Source: Oscarella lobularis (taxonomy: Eukaryota; Porifera; Homoscleromorpha; Homosclerophorida; Oscarellidae). From it: a stretch of DNA of 64,000 bases. Location of the stretch: assembly GCF_947507565.1 (NCBI RefSeq), contig NC_089182.1, positions 310,001 through 374,000 on the forward strand, read 5' to 3'. Below are positions 8,895 to 23,800 of the stretch, piece by piece. Each line of letters begins with the position of its first letter. Positions within the stretch are counted from its first letter, which is position 1. The notes beneath the pieces are model-generated. The model saw only the letters and a program-made list of their open reading frames with translations, had not been told where the DNA came from and did no database searches. Position numbers and translations under genes: made by a program.

Positions 8895-11800
8895 CTATCG
8901 AAAAAAAAAGTATTGTTCATGAGTCAAAATAGGAGTACGCGTAGATAGTCGACTTACTCTGCCTATTATTCTTCCTTTTTCAAAATCTATGGTGTCCGGA
9001 ATTCCGCACGTTGCCGAAACTTCGACCCATCTAGGTGGGCTTGCGTCTAAAAGTGCGTGGTGTTAGTCGTCTGCGCGATCTACATTGTCAGCACCAATAC
9101 CCAAATCCCAGAATACGAGCCAAGGATCGGTGTCGGACCAATCAAGCCCTGTGTCGAAACTAGCATTCAATATCAAAGGCCCTTGCAGACTCTCCAGGTT
9201 TAAAATTGAGACGAAGAAGCTTGGACCGGCTAAACCGGTTAGTCTGCACTCGTTTAATTTCAAACGTCAGCTGTATTCTTTTAGAGTAGCAGAACGTTAT
9301 TTACCTGCCCGCCAAATGCCTCTCGGTCTCTGTTTTCGTTTCAAAGAAGTTGCTGACGTAGGGCACCTCTGGCGAATATCTGCTGGTAATCGATTGACTA
9401 GAAAGCAATCCTATAACAATTGCACTGCTAGGTTGCATTCCTAAAGAGAAGTTTACATACACCGGCAGAAACAGATGATATTTTGATTACCGCCAGTTGT
9501 TTCTACAGTCACGCTGTGCGGCTTATCTGCCTGGCTTACAGCATCTGCTGAGCGTAACCTAGCAACGCTTAGACGTAGATCTTCTCCGCTTGCGGAAATG
9601 TCGACGACATCTTCGTCTCCTAGGGAGTGAAGAAGAGAGAGACGAGAGATTTATTTTGAAGCTTGGAGAACGGATGTTTTACTTATAACGGCGACTGGAC
9701 TAGGCGCAACATTGAAACACTGATGAGACAGGTCGCAGACTTTTATTCGGTGATGGGTGACTCGACCTGGCTCCAGTCGAAAGAAATTTTCTGATTCGTA
9801 GTAGCCAGGCTACAGAAAAAAAGTCCGATAATATAGAAAAAATTACCGATTTAATTCGCATACTTTCACTCGAGCAATAAGATCCGTCACATGCCCAACA
9901 CTCTGCCCGTTCAGAATCAAAGAGGCGTTTTCGATCAGCGCTTCGCTACCCCCAGCAAATCCCACATCCATTTCAGGCAAGACGTCTTCGCTCTCAGGCG
10001 ACGTACCAATTCGCCAGTCTAGACAAATCAAATTCAAAAGTTTTACGTTCACCATTTTTTTTAGGGGGGAGGGGGCTTACATATAGTGTCAACGAGCGAA
10101 AGATCTCCCCACGAAACTCCCAGACGATCGGTGCGCTTGATTCTTTCGATTTCAAACGTCGCCGTCAAATTCTTCTCTGTCTCAATCGCAAAACGAGGCA
10201 CGACGGCAATCGTTTGATTAAAGACGTCGGGATCCAGAGCACTCGCCACGTACGTCACTCCGAGGCTGTGCGCAACGTCCGACAGCCCGGCACCGTTCGT
10301 TGCTCGAACCGACGCGTAGTACGTTCGATTCGCTCGAATAATCCCGTCGAATTGATTGTTGACGGCGAACGTCTTCAAGCCAACGGACCGAAAACTCTGC
10401 AAGTCGGACGTTCCGTAGCGCGATCCCACTGCCCACTGATAGTCGACGACGAAACTCTCTAAATCGTAGAATCGCCATCGCAAGGCGATCGTCGAATTGC
10501 TGCTCTGGTGACGTGTCGGTTCGTACAGATCCCAGGCAACGTCGATGTGATCGACGAAGACAGGAACGGGCGGCGTGACGTCGATTGTGATGCCGTTGGA
10601 CGAAACGACAACCGATCGTCCCGATGCCGTCTGTGCCTTGACGGAGAGGAAGTAAACGGCCGGTTGGCGATATTGAGAGTTCAAGGATAAGATTTCCGGC
10701 TGGACAAATGACGTATGATTGGCGTAGGGAGCCAAGCGAAGATTCGTGAGACTGAAAGAAACGTTGCGAAGATCCCTGTCGGTGCAGTTGGCATCGCAAC
10801 CAGTCGTTGGGCACGACGATTTAACACATAGTCTGCACGGTCTGAATACCGTCTAGACAGAAGAAAGTGATACAAAAGGAAAGAGTCGGCTTGTACTGTA
10901 TTACCTGAAAACTTTTGACGTCATCTGTTAGAGGCGTCCGTCCTAATCCTGCCTCAAAGGCGACAACGGGACTTTCCCAGTCGTAGAAAGGCTTCCCGTA
11001 GCTACAAGAGTTGTTTGAAGTCGCTGAAAAGGTGACGTCTTTGACCGTAATCGTCGTTCGGGGAGGATTAAACGGAACTGGCGGCGGCACGTGTCCGTCT
11101 CTATTCCAAACGTGAAAGATCATCTTCGGTTTGGATAGAGCGCTTGGCAAGTTATGCAAAACAGCAAGCCGATCCCCGTCGAAATTGAATGTGACAGACG
11201 ACTGAAAATCGACAGTGGTCTCGTCCTTTTCGAACAAAAACGTGTACTTATGAAACGCGTTGCGATCGACGCTCAGCGGAAGCTGAATCGTTTGGTGATC
11301 AGAAGTGCCGTTGGAGAAACGAGACCATAGCAAAATCTGTTCGGCAACGGAAGAACCGTCTGAAGCGACGTAGGCTAGGTAGAGGTAAATAAAAAAATAA
11401 AAATGCGTTAATCGTGTTTCAGAAATTAAAACCTGGCCGAAGTTGCATTCCCACGGAGTCGTACCCAGCGTTGGTAGAACTTTTATCTATTTTTAACATT
11501 TAGTCCTTACACGTGGTTGCATGAGAAAGAAGACACCGATTCTTACCGCTAGCATCGAAATCCCCAACAGTTCCTTCAGGACCGCTCCAGAAAACAACGG
11601 ATGGCACGGCGTAGGCGTCCAGCTCCAGTGAAGAAGACGGTCCTTTTAGGCTAAAGCTTATAGTTCCTTCGCCAGCCCAAATGTCCACAGGAATGCCGTA
11701 AGCTCCACTAAGCATCACACTGCCGTCTTTAGGCTAAAGCGGTACTAGGTGTCGTAATAGCATATGAGAATTTCAAGCGCTGTACCCGTTCTAAAGTGAT

Positions 11801-14800
11801 GTTCGTTCCATCAGGACCAAACTGCACTTGATCTTCTTCATACTCAAGATTGTTGTCTCCGCCAAGGGCGAGTAATCTACAAGCAAAAACAAATAAGAAA
11901 ATTTCAAGAGAACGCGGGTAATTACGATGTACCCTTTCTGATTTATTCTTTTCCAGTTCGAATCCGGCGAAACAAGAGGATAGGACTTAATCATGAAGCA
12001 CGGGTCTTCATCATCACCAATTGGCTGCGATAAACTATAGGTGAAGGTGCCATCAACTTTGTTCGTTTGGAACTGATATCCTATGTCGCCTGTCCAACTA
12101 AGACCGTCTTTAACATTTCCGCCAACGGGATCGGTGTCGTCAACTTGAATTGGTGAACTGTGCGCTACCGAGGCAAGTCCTGCTCGATTCACGGCTTCAA
12201 TTTTGACAACGTAGACCATAGAAGGATTCAGTTTGATATCGCGAAAAGAATAGCTGACAACTTCCGCATAATCCAAAGTAACTTCTTCTCCAATGGATGT
12301 CATGGCAGAAGAGGAATAGTTGCCGCAGTCATTCCATTCGAACAAGCGAACGCGATAGACGCTAATTCCACTCTCTCCGTCTCTAAATTGCGCGAGCGAT
12401 AGACCAATCTCGTCCGTTTTACCAACAAAGGACAGCCGAGCGCTTTCCTCCTTTTCTGACTTTCCAATTGCCGCATCATTTCCGACAAGAATGACGCCCC
12501 TTTCAGGCGGTGTTGTATCGACGAGAACCGGATTTTCAGACGTCGTTACCAGACAGTTGCCAGCCCTATCTACCGCTCGAACGGAAACGAAATAAGAAGA
12601 ATTGTGCTGCAGCGAGATTCCTGTCAACGTAACGACTGTGTCCGTGCCAACACTCTGAAACCCAATGACGTCAAAGTCATCAGAATAATCCGATTTCAAA
12701 TCGTTGCAAAACGATCGCAAAACAGTCGCATTCCACATGACTTTTCCGACGGCGAACTCGTACTTTTCAATAAGATTTTCCGATTCAAACTCTGCCCAAT
12801 GAGCCGTCAATTCACTGACAATTCCTTGATAAAGAGGAAGCGAGATATTGCTAGCCTTTATGCCCTCCGCATATCCGACAAAGACGCCGTCTGAAGTGGA
12901 ATCGGTCCAAGCGCCTGAAGCGCTGCACCCTCTGACAGTGATATAGTAGCGCACACTCCTTGGAGTCAGTTTGAGATTGTTTAGCGTGTGGGTCGTTACC
13001 AGTCCAACATCGGTAAATGGAACGACGTTGCATCTCGTCGAAGCGTGGCGTTTGTCGTTGCCGATAGCAATTTTGTAGCGTTCAATACGCTGAGAAGAAA
13101 CTCCGCTCTCTCCGAAGGCGTCCCAATTGGCGCTGATCGTCGAACTAGATGACTGATAATCGACGTCTTTTTCCTTTCCGTCACGAACAGTTGCCGGCTT
13201 CAGAAATCTCACTGCAATCGTAGTCCCGTTCGACTTGAGAGTATAGGTGCGATTTAGACTGTCCTTCGCGTAGAGAACCGAGCGGTACGTTTCTCCGTCT
13301 CTCGCAGCCAAGCGATTCGACGTTTGAGCGCGAGAATTTACGTCTTGTTCGCTCAGCGGGACGCCGACGGCGTCGTCCGCGCGTCGCACTTCCCACTTGA
13401 GCTCTCGCAAAGGACAAAAACTAGCGAGATTCCACGTAGCAGCCGCGGTACTTGTGGACACTTGATAATCAGAGTCCGAATCTCCGGTACCGTCGTGGAC
13501 GAAGGCGAGCATCGATTTGACCGACGGAGCATACACAACGCCGTCGTGAATAGCTTGAGCGTAAACGCCCAACTCATTGTAGGCTCTTAGAGTGACGAAC
13601 ACTTTCTTCGCTGTATAAGGAGATAGGTCGATGTCGACGAATTCGTATTTGTCAGCCGTTGGTGCCAAGGAGACCGAATCGTGGACGTCGGTTGCGCCTT
13701 TTACGCTACCCAAGCCAATTTCGTACCTTAATAAACACAGGCTGCAGTTTGCACTAACAATTTTGTACGTTTCTTTTTCTTACCTGATTATTTTCGATTC
13801 AACATCGTCAAATCCGTGCCACGATACCAATAGAGATCCTGGCAATGTTACGCAGTTTTCTGCGTATCGCAAAGTGGTTACGTTGCCCAATAATTCGGCG
13901 ACATCCGCTTGTATGTTGAGTTGTCCTTGCTGAGGAGGGGTTTCGTCTACGCGAATTTCGTCCGAAAAGCCGCTCGCTTTCAAACCGAGAAGATTCACAG
14001 CTTTGATGGTGACAAAAATCGGTCTCGTTTTGTCAAAATCGAGATTTCCAGTCGCAAAGAACGTTGCTGACGCGGGCAGATCCGTCGAAGCTCTAACCGA
14101 CGCATCACCTTTGAAATAGCCAACAGAATATTGAAGCACGTCAATGCCGCTCTGAGGATCGCGAAAGCCAGACCAACTGCACATCAACGTGCTGTTGGCT
14201 GACTCTAAAACCGACGGACAGGTGACCTAAAAGAAAAAATAAATTTCATTTAGTGCAAAGAGTTTGTGCGTTTACGTACTTTGCCAACGATAGGCCTAGT
14301 TTGGTCTACCACAATTGCATCACTCGTGACTTTCGCCTGCAGACCAGCGTCGTTAGTCACTGAAGCGGTTATAAAAGTGGGAAGTCCGTCGAGTGCGGCT
14401 TGTATGGCACCATCCTCTGTACGCGACAACGGCGTTTCGCTTAGTTCTGTTAAATCATCGCCACCAGGAAACGTTCCAGCCCAATAACTTGCTACTGTTT
14501 GTTCTCGGCCTGTGTCTTCGTTTACAGTCCAACTTGCTGAGACAGGAATGGGCTTGGCAAAATACGTCGATCCAGCCACTTCTCTACCATTCGGCAATCG
14601 ACTACCAAAATGGGTTAGGCTTACGTCAGGCGGAGAAGTATCTATTTGAATTCCATCGGACGAGGATTGGAAAACTGTACCGCACAACGTTATAGCTCTG
14701 ACAGTGGTTACTATCGGCTCTGCCGTCTCTGCTAAACCAGGTAGCAGCGCTTGCGCTCGTCCGCTGCCTGGTTGATCTCTGGTAGCCCGTTCTTCAGTGA

Positions 14801-17800
14801 CAACGATGCCGGCACTTGTGAACGGTTGCAATGCTTCTATAGTGTCCCTATAGCCTATTGCCCACTCGTAGCGATCGATCTCGCACAGTTCGCTTACGAA
14901 ACCGTCAAAAGTGACAGTTATGGCACTCGCTTCGTCGTCGAACTCGAGATCGACTAGATCGGGTCCGTCCTTAACAATTCCAGTCGAATCTCCACTAGCA
15001 ACTCTGTTAAATTAAATATCATTATAACACCGGTTTGAATAGCTAAACTAACCCGATCTTTTTTGACCGCTTGATAGGAGAAACGTTGCCGGCCGCATCC
15101 ACTGCTTTGACCAAAACGCGATAGAACGATCCGTTGCGAAAGTTGTCGACTTTTAAGTTGAGCTGATCAATTACGGAACTGGTTCGAAGTCCCACACTGT
15201 AAAAGTCTCCCAACGGCAGCACAGACGCGCCGGTTTTGTCGTCAATAATGTCAAGAAAATATTCGCTCACGTACGTTTCATCGTCAACAGCTGACCAACT
15301 AGCGTGTATTAAATTGGCTGTAGAAATCAGCACCGATTCCGCGTCGTCACTAGCAACGGAATCGAGAACTTTCAACGAGACAACGTTCGGCGGAAAAGTG
15401 TCTATGACGATGCCACTGCTCTCTTGATTCGCCGACAATCCCGCTCTATTGACTGCCGTTACGGAGACGACGTATTTCTCACCAGACATCAAAGATAGAC
15501 CAGTTTTGCTCCAGGAGGAAATAGTAGAATTCGATATTCGTTCTGCGCTGGGATTTCCGCTCAGAACGGGCGGCCAAATGCGACTTCTCGAGCCGGAAAC
15601 GAGTTGCAGGACGGCGACTTCGTAGTAGGAAACGCGCGACTCGCTGTCGACAAACTTCCACGCGACATCGATTCGAGAATCGTTCGCCTGAAATTCTAAA
15701 TCTTCGTCTTCGGTTCCGTCGCGAACGTAGACGACTTCAGGTGCCGTGGTGTCGACTAGGAACCCGTCCGATTGAACCGTCGAATTCAGACCAGCTCCGT
15801 TTATTGCCGTCACGGCTACGTAGACGTAGTCGCCGTCGTCAAACTGCAGATGAAACCAGTTTATTTCCCGCTCGTCGCCGGGAAGCGGTTGATTGGCGAT
15901 TTCGGTGAATGACGCTGAAGTTGAGGGTCTTCGAAAGACGGCGACGGTGTAGCGTAGATTCGACTCCGCGTCTTCGAAGCCGCCCCAATACGCCGAGATC
16001 GACATTGGATCGGATGAGATGTTCAAATCGTAGCCCAGAGATCTGACGCCGTCTCGAATCCAGCCTCCAGTGGGAGGAGTCGCGTCAATCAGAACTAAAA
16101 AATTAGAAAAATCAATATATGGTGTATTGGATCCCAAAAAAGAGACCCCATTTCTTACATCCATCCGAAGAGCTCGAAACGTTTGATCTTGTGCTTTCGT
16201 ACAGTGCCGTCACGGTGAAGTAATACGTAACGTTTGGGAGTAGAGAATGCGAAGGTAGGCAAGTTCTAGTCGTGTTTCTCTGAGCGTCTGTGCGGCTAGC
16301 GTCGTTTCCATAGGGACGCGTGCCAAGATCTACGACGTATTTTTGAATTTTGAGGCTCTCGTGGGTAAATCCTCTCCAGTGGAGGCACGCTGGGTTTCCG
16401 GGTTGAAGAAAATCGACATCATCACCTTCGGCTCCGTCTGAAACAAAGCCCGTCGGTAACTGAACGTCCTCCGGAATTAGAAGCCCATTTGTATCTGAAG
16501 CAGTGGCTGAGAGACCGGCTAAAAACGAGACATCAAATGCTAAGCAGTACAATTCGAAGAGAAGTGTAAATCACCTCTGTTCACGGTCTTGACAAGCAAA
16601 TAAATTCTCGTATCTTTCGTAATGTTCACTGATGTTGAGTGCTCGGTTTTCATTGGATCAATGCTCTGCCACGATTGGAATTCAACGTCTCCTGGCGACT
16701 TTCCCAAGCCAAAGTAAACGCTCCTAATACCCGATTCGGCGTCGCTGCATTTTTAAAAATCTCAACGATGCGCACGAGAAAAGATAAATTCGCATTACCT
16801 TGCGTTGTACGTGAACGCTAGACTCCCAGTGTCGTGATCAAAACTACTGACGGCAACGTCATAAATAGACGGCGGCGTCGTGTCGACAACGAGAGGAACA
16901 GAGTGACGAAGACTTGTTACGAGAGCGCCTCCGTGGACGATGCGATTCAGCGCTTGAATAGTCACAAAGTACGTCTTCCCGTGCGTCAGTTTCGCATTGG
17001 TAACGGCAACATAAGTGAGATCTACGATGTTATGAGAGACTGGGTGGGGGATCTTCTGTCACAAATGGTTCTGGCGTACCTGTATCGAGTCTGATTCCCA
17101 CTTGAGGATCTTCTGGACCGTATACGTCGCAATTGCCCAACGCCGATCCAATGCACCACGTGTATCCCCAAATGCCAGTTTCGTTGTCGTAGAACCCTTT
17201 CCAATTTGCTAAAGAGACGAAACCGGTAAACAGTGGGGTACATTCCCTTTACGTCGCTGTACCTGATACGTAACTAGTTGCCGTGGTAAAGGCGGCTTCA
17301 ACGTACGGACTATGACCCCAGAATACCGCTTGACTACCCGGTCCATCTGAAATGATTCTAAAGATACGATTCACGTGTGAGATAATTTAAAAATATAGTC
17401 GTCCCGTACCGGTGATTCGACAGAAGCGACGGGTTCACGCAGCGCTGATTTATTGCTGCTAGGCAACCATCAGCCCGAAGAAAATCACTTTGAATATTAT
17501 GCAATTGGCTCAATGACGGCGGCGTCAGATCGATGAGAACTGGCGACGACGACAGCACGGTCGAGTATCCCAACTTGTTCGTGATTTTCGCGCCGAAGTG
17601 ATAGAGCTTTCCGTGTTCCAACGAGAGTCCCGAGTGCTCAAGTACGGCTGTGTTGCCTACACCTATTCGGGTGTAGTGTTTCGTGCTGGCGGCGCTCTGC
17701 AACTCTTCGTCCGCGCCGAGAACCGAATCGTGAATTAGACAGAGAGCGTCCGTTGAAACGTAGTCAAACGATTTGCATTGCGGCTTAGCGAGCGCGAGGC

Positions 17801-20800
17801 ATTCTTTTGCGCAATCAGACGCCGACCCAATGCTGGAAAAAACTTTGACTGGCGAAGTTGACCTCGACCCGTCCTTAAAATAAAGCGTACATTGCTTAAT
17901 TAATTTAATAATCCTTTTGAATATTCTTACTTGCGAAGAGCCAAAAGCATTTAAAGGAATCAAGGTGCCGTCTTTCTCGGTCGTCAAAATTGAGCTCGAA
18001 AAATGTGTTCCCCTGTTTTCGCTGCTAAAAGAGCTCGTTCCTATGCTAAGCATCTCCTCTTGATTGTCCCTTAGAGGAGAATCGTCGTAGACAGCAAGAG
18101 TGGCACCGATGTACGACGGATGACTGGAAAGAAGATACGACGGTCTTATCCATCCCGACGGCAACGTCGTGTCATAGGTAGAGAGTTCGCACGACGTTAA
18201 AGCCGTCAAGCCCTGCTGGTTTACCGCAACGATCGTAAAGTAGAGCCTCTTTCCGCTGACGAGTCTCGCCGTCGATGAGAAGACGGGTCCAGCTAGAGGC
18301 GTCTCGACGACAACGTCGGAGCCCCCGTCGTAAGTTCCCACGCGGTACGACAACTTTATTCCGGAAAGGTCTTCGTAAACGACGCTGCCCAACTCAAAGG
18401 CCGGGTTCCTGTGATGTCGACCGACGAGTTGGCGAACGTGACACGTGGCCGCGTCGCTCGGCGGTGCCGTGGGATCGACGCAAAAGAGGGGCATCGGGAC
18501 TGGCGGCGTTGCGTCTGATCGTTCGTTTCTGTAGTCGAATGTCGTGTAGTCGAGCGGCGGCGTCTGAAAGTTCCAAATGTCTTTGGAGTACACCGTCCTT
18601 TTCGAGTTAACAGTTTCTCGTATGATTTTCGTGGATAAAACAAGATCCGTAGGAACCAACGTTAGATGCATGTCGGTGCTAAATTTACTGGTAACATCTA
18701 GAAGAGATGATCCCGTCGTTTTCTACCTTATTTCGAGAGGCCACTTATTGAAAGACATCTTTGTCGTCGTTGGATATCGAGCTTCTATGAGTTTGCCGGT
18801 CAGTGAGATTTCTTCGTACCTGGCCGCGCCTGAGCGAGTGTATCCTCGCATTTCAGCAGCAATTGTAGTCGTCAGGGTAGACTGTAATCAGATATCGTGA
18901 CACGGAAATTCTTGACTAACGTTTACGTACCGTTAGTGTTTTGCCCAGAGCGGAATACTGAAAGTCTAGGACGGCACTGTACGAGCCATTTGCCAATACA
19001 TCTAACGAAACGCATCTTATTTATTTTTCTTTTTTTTGAAAAAGAGAAAATCTCTTACCAAACTCCAGCGGCGTAGATGCTGCTCCAATTTTGAATGACG
19101 TACCATATTTGAAAAATTCAACAGTCTGTTGAGTGACATTGTGCGTGCTAGAAAGCACAAGATCTGTCACAGGCGGAAACTCCGTTTCAAAAGACGCGTC
19201 TAGTAGAGAATGCGACTGCTCAGCCTAAAAGAAGATATGCGCCCAAACCACAACGCTTTATCTGCACCGTACTCTATACACCACCGCATTTGCAAAAAGT
19301 TGCAAAAGATTCGTGATCGACCGAGAGGGAAGACCTTTTTCAATCATCTTGCCGATAAGTTGGTGAAGATTGAGCTTTCGTACTCCGAAGTCTTGTGGCA
19401 TCGAATCTAAATAAGAATAGAGTGCAAATTGTTTTTCAGATTGTTCGACTGTGCCTACCTGGTTGACAGTCCGTAGAAAAACGCAAACCCTTCGCCACGT
19501 CTACTGCACGCGAACAGTCCAGAAAATTAGGATCGCACAACTTCGCTCGCAGGACGAGAGACAGATCCGATCCAACTACCTCGGTGCTCAGTTCCAAGTA
19601 GAGCCGTTTGCCGCCGGCCGATACGCCGGTCACTTCAAAATTCGAAACATTAGCTACACGAAAAAAAAAGAACACATTTTCGACCACAGTTTAAATTAGA
19701 GAAAGCGGTTACAGGTCGAAGCGTTTCTTATTGTCTCCGTCCAAGTGTCGTCCACGCGAAGCGCAAGGTCGTCTCGGCAGGAAGCGTAGGAAACCGTGAG
19801 AAGCGTGGGAAGTCTTGCAAAGCCGTATTGCAATATCATGCACGCGGAAATTCCACGACAATCGCCGTCGACGGAGTATACGGTAGACGAATTTGTCGGC
19901 AAGCCAGACTCAACGTCCGGACAACCTGCAAAAACAAACGCATATAAAAACGATGGAGACTCCCTTTGGGGATCACATATTGACCTGATGAAGGTATTTG
20001 CCGGAGCCTCTTAGCCAACTCGTATCGCAATCCGTCGGTGTCGAGTCCCCTCTCGGTGAGCCAATCCTGGATCTGCGAAGACGTAATGTACTTGACATCG
20101 TCGCACGTCTTGGCTAAAAGCCGCGTCTCCAGTGCACTAATGGAGTCCCTGAGTTCTTTCAAAGACGAAAGAGCGTTCGCTCGTTGCAGAATGTCTTCCA
20201 CTTCGCTGACGCTCATCTCGCTGATTGCGGTCGAGGCTGACGGTAGTTGAACGCTCACGGGATCCAACCAGGACTGAGGATGCAGACTGCGTACTGCGGC
20301 AACCGATGTTTCCCAGTCAAATTCGGCTATGCCTCGAGAAACTTCCTCTTCTACGGAAGTCACGCTTCGATCAGCTATCGCACTAAAGTCTTTCTTGATG
20401 TCGTCAAACAGCGGAAGATTGACGTTTCGAATGACTGGTTTTTCGACGCGTTGAAACGTTGGCTCGACGAGAGGTAAAAATCGTTGGACAACGTGTCCTT
20501 TGAACAGAACAGAGCCATCGTTGCAGTCAATTTTCGGCGTAACGTGCGGAAGATCGACGGGAAGAACGAACGCGGACGGATCAACGAACGTGTCGACGTC
20601 CGATTCGGACGCTTTCCGTTGTTTGATCGTGACGTGCACGAATGGAGTCGAGCCGCAGCCGCTCAGCGCTCTGCCTAGGAATTGGCCGACTCTAACGTAG
20701 CGACTCGCGTTTGTGATCGAAATAGCTGGATCCACGTTCGCCAGGACCACTTCGTAGTTAATCAGAGTAAAATCTGTCGGAAGTAGCCGAATTGTTTTGT

Positions 20801-23800
20801 CCCGAATAGTGACCACTCCGGCAAAAGGAGAGACAATCTGAAGCGAAAAATATCGTATTCTTAATTAAGGACTGCTCATAATATGAACTTACGGTTTGAT
20901 CATCGGCTGCCGTCAGGAGATCGATGCCGTATTCGTAGTTGTCACCAGTTGTGGTGGGATAGACTCCACAGCCGCACGAGTCGTTGCAGCTCCGGAAAAC
21001 GCGAGGAAACGCTCTGTGAAACTTCGTTCCGAATATTCTGGTCGTCTCTGCTTTGGCCATTTCGTAACTTGAGAAAAAAAAGAAAATGCTCCTTTAGGCT
21101 CCTCTCATGCACGCGTTCTACTTTCTTTAGTTAACTATAGGACCAAACACTAAAGAACTCGTTGAAAAGGTAAATTTCCAGAGGACCTAACACTTTTGGG
21201 CGATACTGTACATTATCAGATACCTTTTCCGCAGTTCCGTATAGCCATCTTCTGCCTCTATCAGAAGGCGTTGTAAGCGATTAAAGGCAGCTTTGAAGTC
21301 AGCGAACGCTGATGAAAAGTCAGATAAAGCCGATGGAAGCAGCGTGTCAAACGTCTGCTGCAACGCCTTGAACGCCTCCTGTTCTTGCTGATGCGCCTGC
21401 AGAAACAGCATGCAAAGAACGACCGAAAGAGTGGGGGAAACACTACCAATAATTCCGATTCAGTGTATTCTGCTAGTGAACTTTCAGGAATTTTTCCTGC
21501 TTGAAAGTCAGAGGCAAGTAGCTGAGAAGTCGCTTGCAAAAGATCGGTGACATCCGTGACGCCCAACCACGAGCTGCAGTCGCCTGATAGAGACAATCGA
21601 CGTGACATCGATTCGAGCAAATCGAAATGCTGCGACGAACGTACCTGCACTTCCTGCACAAGCCAAACTAATCGCTTTTTCAACCGATCGGATGACTTCA
21701 AGAGCGGCTTCGAGGCTGCATAAAGAATCGTGTTAGAAAACTCGTCCGGAACTCACTGCTACGATATACCGCAAAGTGCTGTGCAATATAGCGTCGAGCG
21801 TCTGCTGAGGTGACGTGACGAACGTTTCGAGTAGCTTCTGTATTTCTGTCAAAGCGGCATCAATTTCGCGAGCTGCGTGGGGCAAATCGACGTACGCTCC
21901 ATCAAAAACAACCTAAATATTCTTTTCATAGACACGAGCTGAGTAAAACGGTTTGCGACTCACCTTGTACAGATTAGTAACTATTTCTACTGTCAGGCCT
22001 TGCAGTGACCGAAACTGCTTGAAAGCAGAGCGAGCCCTCTCTGTCGACATCAGACCGCCGTAAAGTCGGATTTGGTCAAAAGCCTGGGCGAGTTTCGCAT
22101 TCAGTGCTTCGGCAGCAGGAACGATTTTATTTCCCGCAGTTTTAACGTCTTCGAACAAGGCAGGGAGACTGTCGCCTTGAGAAACTGACGCCAATTTGGA
22201 AACCAAAGCGGAAGCCGAGGAATGAATGGTCGAAACGAGGGAAGCGGCAATGACGTCAAATTCTTCAGCCGCCGCTTGGGCCGCACTCAAATCGTAGTTC
22301 TAATACACTCGATTTACACGCAAACCTATCTATGACTCTTCCACACTAACCTTGATTACGTTAGCATCATATGCAAAGTCACCGTTGAAGCACGTGCTGA
22401 TCTCTAGGAGATCAGTTTCCTGTCCCAGGTAGCCGATCTTGGCATTAACCCACGACCTGGTTTGCAGATCGGCTTTGAAGTCGGTTGACCAAGAATCTTA
22501 GATTCGGTATTATCACTTTATGTGAAGTCTGTCGTGCATTCACTACCTGCCAATAGGTCCATTTTGCTCGAAGACGCCGTTCCGAAATCTGCACCGATGT
22601 TTTTCGTCCCGAGTCGCTTGTGCCAGTGCACCGACGGCGTTGCGAGATTGATTTCGTGCTGGGAAGGCACTAGATCAGGCGAAGATCGCCGGACGACCGA
22701 GTGGTGAATGGGAGTCGATTTCATCGTTCCATTCATTCTATCAAAACCAATTAATTAAAGCAACTCACGAAGACTCTTTGCGTACGTAAACGGATTTTCA
22801 GTGGCAACCCAGTCATCGTCGTCTTTCCTGGGATGACGGGAATAATAATAGGAAGCCGTTTTTCGCACGGATTCGTTGGGATCGAGCAAAGCAGTCGCCT
22901 TCAAAGTATCGGCGCTCTACCAAGAAGCCTTTTCCCTATGGTATGACTCTAGCGACTATCAGATGCTTACCCTAATGCAGTCGTATTTTCTTAGCGCCTG
23001 CACCGCCGCCCGTCTGACTTGCGAAGGAGCTTGAACGCTTCCGTTCGTCACAGCCAGAATGGTATCGAGTGCATCTCTGTGTCCGGTATTGCCAAGACTG
23101 TCAATCAAAGCAACTTGTTTCGAGATGTCTACTAGCAGAGAGATGACTTTGGCGAAAGAAAGAAATAACAATTATTAGATCCAAATACCGCTTCGATGCT
23201 TGAGCAACTTCCTGAAATTCAAAGAAATTTTTTTAACCAACAAAGACGCGAGCTCAGGGTTTTCATGTGAGTAGGAGTAAGTGAGAGATCCAAGAGTAAG
23301 CCAAGCCTGATTCCGAATAGAATCTATAGAAGAGAGAAAGTCTATAGTTAGAACCGAGCAAACGCTCTGAACAGTGCCGTTACTACTTGCCTGCAACGCT
23401 GTTATCAGTGGCAAAATTCTCCACAGCCTTTACCATTCCTTCGTTTGCCTACACGTATCTATGTGTAATTTTCCTTTTTGCGACGTCAAATAAGTACTGA
23501 CCTCTCCAGAGGTTGCAGCCTCCATCAAAGAACGAACAATTTCTGCTGATGACAACGAAGTGTCTCGTAGGTCTTCACCAGAGGGAAAAGTTTCAGAATT
23601 CCTTTCGTGCTGTGTGAAGAGATATAAAGTAATGTCTAGCGGACGTGGATCAATCTTCTCACCGTTTTTACTTCAAGTGAACTCGGCGTCAGACCCTTTG
23701 GCTTGGACGTCGAAGGCATGCTCCTTGTCGTAGACAACAACGTCAGGTTGGCTTGATAGAAAACGGACGTGAAGGCCGGGAATGTGCCAAGTTCTTCTGC

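Noticed and set aside
21068-21223. An extra small exon between 21224 and 21067
   Set aside because: The flanking exons already join in phase, and candidate exons in the gap meet a stop codon or break the frame.
23300-23375. A second 31-bp GT-AG intron inside the exon 23189-23390
   Set aside because: Removing it breaks the frame, while reading through gives sequence typical of the lipid-transfer helical domain.
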